DNA from: Chloroflexota bacterium
GTDB taxonomy: Bacteria; Chloroflexota; UBA6077
NCBI GenBank assembly: GCA_021845945.1
Contig: JAJZRD010000065.1
Span: 1 to 15,716 of the forward strand
Length of the DNA stretch: 15,716 nucleotides
Direction of reading: 5' to 3'
Part shown: piece by piece, positions 15,468 through 15,716 of the stretch
How the letters are laid out: each line of letters opens with the position of its first letter
Position numbering within the stretch: the stretch's first letter is position 1
Made by a program: the position numbers and the translations under genes
Notes under the pieces: generated by a model
The model's input: only the letters and a program-made list of their open reading frames with translations
The model's database searches: none
What the model was told of the DNA's origin: nothing

Positions 15468-15716
15468 TCAGACCTCTGGGCCGCGGACATCCACGACCGG
15501 CCGCCGGCCCATCATCATCTCCCACACTACCGCCGCCCCAAAGGCCGGAAGTGACAGCTGCCGTCGCCACCGCCACGGCTCCGTGGCCAACCGGTAGAGC
15601 CACTCCAACTCCAGCCGCCGGATCCAGAGGGGAGCCCGCTTGCTGCGCCCGGACAGGAAGTTGAACACTCCCCCCACCCCGACGCCGCAGGGGATGCCCA
15701 GCTTCGCCTGGTTGCG
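15468..15716 (-). CDS. WecG/TagA/CpsF-family (GT26) glycosyltransferase, C-terminal part
   Basis: The last 82 codons of a gene that enters from beyond the right edge on the minus strand. The sequence GVGVGGVFNFLSGRSKRAPL, then WIRRLELEWLYRLATEPWRW, is the hallmark C-terminal block of GT26 enzymes. These add N-acetylmannosamine-type sugars to polyprenyl-diphosphate-linked N-acetylglucosamine in surface polysaccharide or teichoic-acid synthesis. A basic helix (RRWRRQL-like) fits the membrane-associating C-terminal appendage known in this family. The stop is TGA at 15470-15468. The catalytic N-terminal part is outside the window. It converges on the cation operon and is probably unrelated to it in function. 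Confidence 0.88.
   Translation of the reverse strand, partial: RNQAKLGIPCGVGVGGVFNFLSGRSKRAPLWIRRLELEWLYRLATEPWRWRRQLSLPAFGAAVVWEMMMGRRPVVDVRGPEV

Overview
The window is GC-rich bacterial chromosome. The gene set (hspR with its operator next to dnaJ and clpB, a NIL-domain/homocysteine methyltransferase/ThiF cluster, GTAG-type hairpin repeats between genes) suggests a high-GC Chloroflexota-like or related lineage. There is no rRNA or marker gene here, so that placement is an inference of moderate strength.

Layout. (1) Bases 1-2032, minus strand: a sulfur/methionine cluster. A promoter near 2004-2032 is followed by a NIL-domain gene cut off after about 40 family-like residues. Next come a 70-bp inverted repeat, a homocysteine S-methyltransferase (289 aa), and a ThiF/MoeB-type E1 enzyme that overlaps it by 1 nt and runs off the window. 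(2) Bases 2249-6339, plus strand: a heat-shock operon of dnaJ (type II J-protein), hspR and clpB. Its promoter has perfect -35 and -10 hexamers and sits directly on a HAIR-type HspR operator, so the repressor encoded by the second gene should control the whole unit. (3) Bases 6467-7804: a DUF2085 membrane protein and a stand-alone receiver-domain protein. (4) Bases 7805-8689: no protein gene. This stretch holds a tRNA-Val(CAC) on the minus strand with its own promoter and probable terminator, then a cluster of perfect hairpins and a REP-like element. (5) Bases 8690-11199: a small membrane-anchored protein followed 11 nt later by a divergent FtsH-like membrane AAA+ zinc protease. (6) Bases 11429-15362: a P-type ATPase whose ion-site residues match the Na,K-ATPase (P2C) class, followed by two TrkA-type K+ regulators. 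This looks like a monovalent-cation homeostasis operon. (7) Bases 15468-15716, minus strand: the C-terminal end of a WecG/TagA/CpsF glycosyltransferase.

A recurring theme is a dispersed repeat family: GTAG followed by an 8-bp stem with a 5-nt loop, often as two inverted units (BIME-like). Copies lie at 1741-1810, 6315-6339, 11210-11286 and 15378-15447, each at the end of a gene. In two cases (the NIL remnant and clpB) the TAG of the repeat's own GTAG is the stop codon of the gene.

The items most worth follow-up are the bacterial Na,K-ATPase-like pump coupled to TrkA proteins, the divergent FtsH-like protease with its membrane partner, the GTAG repeat family and its effect on gene ends, and the compact HspR-controlled promoter with a leader of about 14 nt.
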